Shown here in pieces: positions 5,086 through 8,272 of a stretch of 8,272 bases of DNA. Both the position numbers and the translations under genes were made by a program. A model generated the notes under the pieces. It was not told where the DNA came from. It was given only the letters and a program-made list of their open reading frames with translations, and searched no databases. This DNA is from an uncultured Porphyromonadaceae bacterium (GTDB lineage Bacteria; Bacteroidota; Bacteroidia; Bacteroidales; Muribaculaceae), in NCBI GenBank assembly GCA_947175455.1, contig CAMWMW010000054.1, positions 1 through 8,272 of the forward strand, given 5' to 3'. Within the stretch, counting starts at the first letter, position 1. Every line of letters begins with the position of its first letter.

Positions 5086-6008
5086 TATGCTATTTTTAGA
5101 TTGTTTCCGAATATGAATTTCTCAAGTTTATCAATATCTACAGGTTGACCGTGCCATCCTTTAGGATTCTCTCCCCCGAAGATACGCTTGTCTTGAATGA
5201 ACTCTTTTCTTGCATGGAGCCAAGTCAGGAGCAGTTCAAGCATTTCACGTATCTTTCGTCCACTTTCAGTGTGGTCGTAATCGTATGATTCCTGATATAC
5301 TCCTTTGGCTCTCAGTGGCTCTCCTTTCCTTTGATAAGCCCATTCGATTACGTAATATACAAACTGATCTATTCTTGTTGTCATACCTGCCTCTATCACG
5401 CACCACGGATATACATGCCTCTGCCAACCATGTTCAAACTTGCCCCACGAATATCTTCCGGTGGTCTTTATGTCGTACATGATGTTGGATACCCATTCAT
5501 CAATATATCCATAGAGCAACACAGATCCGAATGATGTTTCCATCGTAGCTTCCGCAAGAAACTGTGTGACTGACCCACTAAAGAAATCTGCTGTCTCTTT
5601 GCAAAGTGCAATGTCGAAATCAAAGGTGAAATCATGTATATCAGATCTGATAACCTTTACTCCATAATCATTGGTAATGGAGTAGATTTTGCAATCTTCA
5701 CGACTTGATTTTCTGTTCTCGATAAGACAGTCAACTATCTCGTTAAAAGCAGTTCCTTTGTCGGCTGCTTCCCCATATTGCCCGTCAATTCTGTTGATTG
5801 AATCAATAAGGTCAGCTTCCAATTTGAGATACATTTCATCAGGCGTGAGCTTGTAATCACCAATATCTCTGTCAAGATATTCTCCCCTTTCATGAGCTGC
5901 TTCGCTTACCTTGTTCCAGTCCTCCTCGGCTACAAGTTCGTAGTCGAGGAGATTCTGAAATGCTATGAGCAACGAGGGGTATATTCTATAATCAGGCTGC
6001 GCTGCCAT
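5085..6008 (-). CDS. PD-(D/E)XK nuclease, RecB/Cas4-type
   Basis: Probable exonuclease that resects double-stranded ends for recombination. Residues are counted from a GTG at 6011; the preferred ATG at 6008 removes one residue. Motifs follow the PD-(D/E)XK order: KGTAFNEIVD (85-94) in the place of the usual GxxxH helix, AEATM (E154), GYIDEWV (D171), YDIKTT (D180, K182) and the QxxxY motif WQRHVYPW (Q197, Y201). The first-motif histidine seen in RecB-type nucleases is replaced here (F89, N90). The C-terminal part (about 210-300) is helical. At 307 residues it is a typical size for phage versions. It overlaps the Sak4-like gene by about 17-20 bases, implying coupling, so it is the likely nuclease partner of that annealing-type ATPase. 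I see no four-cysteine iron-sulfur set like that of Cas4. Confidence 0.88.
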   Translation of the reverse strand: MAAQPDYRIYPSLLIAFQNLLDYELVAEEDWNKVSEAAHERGEYLDRDIGDYKLTPDEMYLKLEADLIDSINRIDGQYGEAADKGTAFNEIVDCLIENRKSSREDCKIYSITNDYGVKVIRSDIHDFTFDFDIALCKETADFFSGSVTQFLAEATMETSFGSVLLYGYIDEWVSNIMYDIKTTGRYSWGKFEHGWQRHVYPWCVIEAGMTTRIDQFVYYVIEWAYQRKGEPLRAKGVYQESYDYDHTESGRKIREMLELLLTWLHARKEFIQDKRIFGGENPKGWHGQPVDIDKLEKFIFGNNLKIA

Positions 6009-6948
6009 CACTATATGTTTTTGTGGTCTTATCGAATTTGAGACCTAGTTCTTTAGCCTTATTGGAAATCGCCTTGCTTGCTATCGCCATAGAGTTGTAT
6101 ACATGATCAAGACCCTTTGCCCATTTGACATAGTTGTTGGCGTCTTCGGCATTCTTGACATCTTCAACATTGGCTTCTATTAGACTCTTGATCTCTTCAA
6201 GTTTGCGGTTGTTCTCAACATTCTCATTGATACGGTTTCTATAGTTGGCGATAACACCTCCGAAGAATATATTATCTCCCACTATTTCCTTTTTCTCATT
6301 AATAAGAACCGGAATGGGAATAACACCTGGCATGTCGCAAGTATTCTTCGCATAGAACCTATCTGTGGGAGTAAATGATATTGTTCTGATATTTCCGTTC
6401 ATTTCCATATACCCTACAAGGTCAAGTTCTTTCATGAGGTCATTGGTTGACGAGCCACCTACTTCCGGACGTATCACAGTTTCATCTCCACGCGACTCTT
6501 CTTTGTCGTGACCAACAAAGATAACATTCTTGCCAAGTGTGGTCACTCCCTTGATGAAGTCGATAAACATCTGCTTACGTTTGCCGTATCCTTTCAAAGA
6601 AAGACTCCCATCACGGTTGACCTCAATTTTCTTTCCTGTGGCGGTTCTCTTTATGAACTCCTCCATATAAGAGAGCATCTTGCCTACTGTGTCTATAATG
6701 ACAGATTCTATCTCCGGAGTGTTTTTTACCTCATTCATCGCATCCACAATCTCTTCCCATTTTGTTACCTGAAGAGTGGGAATCTGATGCGCGCCATTGA
6801 TACGCATCACACCGCCGTCAGTGTCAATCATAACGGCGTTCGGTGCCGAACACGCAAGGGTTGATTTTCCACTACCGGGCGATCCATACACCATTGCTAC
6901 GATTCCCGGTTTTGCCACTAACTCTGATGGTTTTTTGAATAAGCTCAT
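5992..6948 (-). CDS. Sak4-like RecA-fold ATPase (AAA_24 type), recombination/annealing
   Basis: ATPase of the AAA_24/Sak4 kind, remote RecA relatives that anneal single-stranded DNA in phage recombination. Walker A GSPGSGKST (22-30, K28) follows a hydrophobic strand (GIVAMVY). IDTDGG follows at 41-46, Walker B is ESVIIDTVG (D86), and the sensor-like strand is NVIFVGHDKE (141-150). A positively charged loop (about 101-125, RTATGKKIEV to YGKRKQM) may bind DNA. The C-terminus (about 240-318) is helical and charged. At 318 residues it is longer than minimal Sak4 proteins because of this tail. For the HK620 member, cognate SSB is known to stimulate annealing, and an SSB-like gene lies two genes downstream. 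The start is preceded by the ACTAAAAGTA element. RecA-like phage recombinases are the nearest alternative. Confidence 0.88.
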   Translation of the reverse strand: MSLFKKPSELVAKPGIVAMVYGSPGSGKSTLACSAPNAVMIDTDGGVMRINGAHQIPTLQVTKWEEIVDAMNEVKNTPEIESVIIDTVGKMLSYMEEFIKRTATGKKIEVNRDGSLSLKGYGKRKQMFIDFIKGVTTLGKNVIFVGHDKEESRGDETVIRPEVGGSSTNDLMKELDLVGYMEMNGNIRTISFTPTDRFYAKNTCDMPGVIPIPVLINEKKEIVGDNIFFGGVIANYRNRINENVENNRKLEEIKSLIEANVEDVKNAEDANNYVKWAKGLDHVYNSMAIASKAISNKAKELGLKFDKTTKTYSDGSAA

Positions 6949-6955
6949 AATTATT

Positions 6956-6968
6956 ACTTTTAGTTGTT
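6956..6968 (-). repeat. ACTAAAAGTA leader element, copy before the Sak4-like gene
   Basis: Minus-strand ACAACAACTAAAA (6968-6956, continuing GTAATAATT) lies 7 bases upstream of the ATG at 6948. No promoter is visible here: the element overlaps the last codon and the stop of the small membrane protein gene (TAA at 6962-6960). Its presence at an internal operon position suggests it acts at the RNA or translation level rather than only as a promoter part. Confidence 0.5.
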
Positions 6969-7154
6969 GTTTGATATGGTTGATAGATATTCCAGTTTGA
7001 GGCTCTTAAAGAGCAGATATGAAACTGTGAGAAGCATCATTCCAATGGGTTTGGAGATAATAAGTTTTATAATACTTTCGCAGTCTCCGAAGAAAAGAAT
7101 AAGTCCTGCTATACCTATAGCAATCATGATAAGGAATGCTATTATATACTTCAT
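6960..7154 (-). CDS. Small membrane protein, two predicted transmembrane helices
   Basis: A 64-residue protein with two hydrophobic segments, about residues 3-22 (YIIAFLIMIAIGIAGLILFF) and 33-49 (ISKPIGMMLLTVSYLLF). A short charged loop (GDCESIIK) separates them, and a polar tail ends in STISNNN. The only cysteine, C25, is in the loop. The start at 7154 is well supported: it overlaps the DUF3853-like stop in an ATGA junction and has a canonical AAGGAGG 8 bases upstream. A longer frame from 7199 would place hydrophilic residues in front and ignore that signal. I do not recognise the family. An inner-membrane protein among regulators and recombinases could be a superinfection-exclusion or lysogeny factor, but nothing in the sequence shows this. 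Confidence 0.75.
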   Translation of the reverse strand: MKYIIAFLIMIAIGIAGLILFFGDCESIIKLIISKPIGMMLLTVSYLLFKSLKLEYLSTISNNN

Positions 7155-7357
7155 ACTGCCGCCCTCCTTCCTTGTTTTGCAGTCTTGTGATGAAGGCACT
7201 CATATACCTTGTCAAGGTCGTAGATTATGGTTCTGCCATATTCTACCAATATTGCAATAGACAGGACACCTGATTTTTTCCAGTTTTGAATTGTCTTGGA
7301 AGATACTCCAAGTTTCTCTGCAAGTGCTTTATTGCCTGTTATAGTTGTTCTTTCCAT
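7151..7357 (-). CDS. DUF3853-like small HTH protein
   Basis: A 68-residue putative DNA-binding protein of the DUF3853/excisionase-like helix-turn-helix kind. Residues 8-30 form the HTH (GNKALAEKLGVSSKTIQNWKKSG, with the recognition helix around SSKTIQNWKK). A wing follows (VEYGRTIIYDLDKVYECL, 38-55), then a basic tail (KTAKQGRRAAV). This is the pattern of Bacteroidota mobile-element proteins that bind DNA as small regulators or excisionase-type directionality factors. It starts 2 bases after the LuxR-type stop and overlaps the membrane-protein start by 4 bases. Without an integrase nearby I would not call it an excisionase; a regulator of the early operon is equally likely. Confidence 0.82.
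   Translation of the reverse strand: MERTTITGNKALAEKLGVSSKTIQNWKKSGVLSIAILVEYGRTIIYDLDKVYECLHHKTAKQGRRAAV
7163..7169 (-). promoter_or_regulatory. Canonical Shine-Dalgarno sequence for the small membrane protein
   Basis: AAGGAGG on the minus strand, 8 bases before the ATG at 7154. Strong Shine-Dalgarno sequences are uncommon in Bacteroidota, and I see none this strong at the other starts I examined. It overlaps the last codons of the DUF3853-like gene (KQGRRAAV) and decides the start of the membrane protein. Confidence 0.6.
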
Positions 7358-7359
7358 AA

Positions 7360-7908
7360 TTATCCGAATAATTGATGTTTTGATGCATAAGTTATAAACT
7401 CTCCTCTTGTGTGGATATCAAGCTTGGCATAAGCCGCCTTTATGTGATTCTTTACCGTATGTCCTGATAGATAAAGCATGTCTGCGATTTTGTCTATGTC
7501 TTTGTATTCGTAGAAGATTCTCATTACTCTCATTTCTGCATCTGAGAGTTTACTGTTGAATTTAGGCATACATATTTCACCTTCATGTTTGCATTCCCCG
7601 CGCATTGGGCAAACAACTTTTTCAAAATGCAGCTCCCCATTGTTATCTATGTCATGTCTTGTCGTGTCAAGGGTTCCAAAATTGCATTTGATAAATCTTC
7701 TTACGATAAGAAATCTGAAGTAAGGCTGATTCATGCTGCTTCTGCTATATATGGCTGTTAATGCATTATAGGCATGAGGATAAAAATTTTCTATAGTTGC
7801 CAAAAATTCATCGACAAAATCAGTATCTTTTTCAGTAATCTCAATGCTTTTACCGTCAGATATGCAATATACACGGTCTTCGCATGTGTAAAATTCTTTC
7901 TCTTTCAT
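7360..7908 (-). CDS. LuxR-type HTH regulator with a four-cysteine cluster
   Basis: Transcriptional regulator with a C-terminal LuxR/GerE helix-turn-helix at about residues 119-178 (KLSDAEMRVMRIFYEYKDIDKIADMLYLSGHTVKNHIKAAYAKL is the visible core in outline; the recognition helix is SGHTVKNHIKAAYAKL). The N-terminal 100 residues are not a standard receiver or autoinducer domain. Four cysteines, C75, C100, C106 and C113, cluster just before the HTH, the last three in CPMRGECKHEGEIC. They could bind zinc or an iron-sulfur cluster, or act as a redox switch. I recognise this arrangement from Bacteroidota prophage and mobile-element proteins, but its ligand is not known to me. The start at 7908 follows two copies of the ACTAAAAGTA element and has no promoter of its own, so it is the second gene of the operon. 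Confidence 0.85.
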   Translation of the reverse strand: MKEKEFYTCEDRVYCISDGKSIEITEKDTDFVDEFLATIENFYPHAYNALTAIYSRSSMNQPYFRFLIVRRFIKCNFGTLDTTRHDIDNNGELHFEKVVCPMRGECKHEGEICMPKFNSKLSDAEMRVMRIFYEYKDIDKIADMLYLSGHTVKNHIKAAYAKLDIHTRGEFITYASKHQLFG

Positions 7909-7930
7909 ACTTTTAGTGTTTACTTTTAGT
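7909..7930 (-). repeat. Two tandem ACTAAAAGTA elements before the LuxR-type gene
   Basis: ACTAAAAGT occurs at 7917-7909 and again at 7930-7922 on the minus strand, 13 bases apart, filling most of the 35-base gap after the HTH gene stop. The nearer copy abuts the ATG at 7908. No -33/-7 pair is visible in the gap. This is the strongest of the four loci carrying the element. Confidence 0.6.
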
Positions 7931-7943
7931 TGTTGGATGACGC

Positions 7944-8207
7944 TCAGTTTTCATGAAACAGATTTTCTACAGGGATACCTGTAATTTCAGCCAATGCTAC
8001 ATAATGCGATGACTTTTGAGGCTTGGCTCTGCCAGAAATCCAGTTAATTACTGTCGAATCTGTAACTTCACATCGCTCTTTAATTTGCTCTACGAATTTC
8101 CTTCGAGGTGTTTCCCATCTTGATTCTGGGATTGACTCGTAATAATCCTTTAGAGTCATTTGTGAAGTGTTTGCTTCAAATGCATTTGAATTTTCAATAC
8201 TTTTCAT
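7944..8207 (-). CDS. Small Cro/XRE-like HTH protein, first gene of the early operon
   Basis: An 87-residue putative DNA-binding regulator. After a polar N-terminus and a short helix (TLKDYYESIP), residues 36-85 fit an HTH_XRE-like fold: RKFVEQIKERCEVTDSTVINWISGRAKPQ, then YVALAEITGIPVENLF. The turn and recognition helix are VTDSTVINWISGR. Proteins of this build, with the KPQ motif after the helix, are frequent in Bacteroidota prophages. It is the first gene after the candidate promoter at 8239-8268, the usual place for a Cro-like or antirepressor-like gene. A shorter start at M17 (8159) would still keep the domain; I chose 8207 because it suits the promoter distance. A divergent repressor would be expected to the right of the window but cannot be seen. 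Confidence 0.82.
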   Translation of the reverse strand: MKSIENSNAFEANTSQMTLKDYYESIPESRWETPRRKFVEQIKERCEVTDSTVINWISGRAKPQKSSHYVALAEITGIPVENLFHEN

Positions 8208-8238
8208 TAATTTTGTAGAGTTTGTATTAATTATGATG

Positions 8239-8268
8239 TAAAATTAGTAATAAATATTGGAATTGCAA
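8239..8268 (-). promoter_or_regulatory. Candidate early promoter P_C
   Basis: On the minus strand TTGC (8268-8265) is followed after 18 bases by TAATTTTA (8246-8239), matching the Bacteroidota TTG / TAnnTTTG pattern in 7 of 8 positions of the -7 box. The leader to the ATG at 8207 would be about 25 bases. TTCTTGCAA and TAATTTTACAT also occur in P_A, so the two are probably controlled alike. The window ends 4 bases beyond the -33 box, so an operator upstream would be out of view. Confidence 0.5.
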
Positions 8269-8272
8269 GAAA

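Noticed and set aside
5639..5652. 14-bp palindrome TATCAGATCTGATA inside the nuclease gene
   Set aside because: About one such palindrome is expected by chance in a window this long, and nothing in the context supports a site.
7155..7199. Longer N-terminus for the small membrane protein from 7199
   Set aside because: It adds a hydrophilic stretch ahead of the first membrane helix and bypasses the AAGGAGG at 7163-7169.
7006..7215. A second minus-strand frame overlapping the DUF3853-like and membrane-protein genes
   Set aside because: Its peptide is irregular and it overlaps two better frames that are joined by an ATGA junction and a Shine-Dalgarno sequence.
1..8272. tRNA, rRNA, CRISPR array, insertion sequence, integrase or attachment site
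   Set aside because: No cloverleaf, regular spacer array, transposase motif, integrase motif or flanking direct repeat was seen on either strand.

Overview
The window is a compact early region of a probable temperate tailed phage (or resident prophage) of a Bacteroidota host. Three things point there. The genes are Bacteroidota-type phage families (a DUF3127-like SSB, a DUF3853-like HTH protein, DUF4494-like repeats, a LuxR-type regulator with a Cys cluster). The candidate promoters fit the Bacteroidota -33 TTG / -7 TAnnTTTG pattern. Most starts lack a Shine-Dalgarno sequence. Phage status and host are inferred; no structural gene, integrase or att site is present.

Every supported gene lies on the minus strand, so transcription runs from the right end to the left. 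At the far right, a promoter (about 8239-8268) precedes a regulatory block: a Cro/XRE-like HTH protein, a LuxR-type regulator with four well-placed cysteines, a DUF3853-like HTH protein, and a two-helix membrane protein preceded by an unusually good Shine-Dalgarno sequence. The recombination block follows with tight spacing or overlaps: Sak4-like ATPase, PD-(D/E)XK nuclease, SSB-like protein, NinB-like protein, a 73-residue unknown, a protein with two DUF4494-like repeats, and RusA resolvase. A second promoter (about 2599-2630) precedes the replication block: a 69-residue unknown, a winged-helix replication initiator, and a DnaB helicase. A third promoter with a dyad (177-227) starts another gene that runs off the left edge.

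The genes make a coherent replication-recombination unit. The initiator would bind the origin and recruit DnaB. SSB, Sak4, the nuclease and NinB would handle single-stranded and recombining DNA, and RusA would resolve junctions. The initiator gene carries three DNA-level 23-bp repeats in its linker beside an AT-rich stretch, which resembles the lambda and P22 layout of an origin inside the initiator gene.

Other signals deserve a look. A short element, ACTAAAAGTA, recurs just upstream of four starts, with and without a promoter. A perfect 17-bp hairpin inside rusA is followed by six T on the antisense strand, and a second antisense terminator-like hairpin lies next to the putative origin. Most gaps are only a few bases, and no stretch over 300 bases is gene-free.
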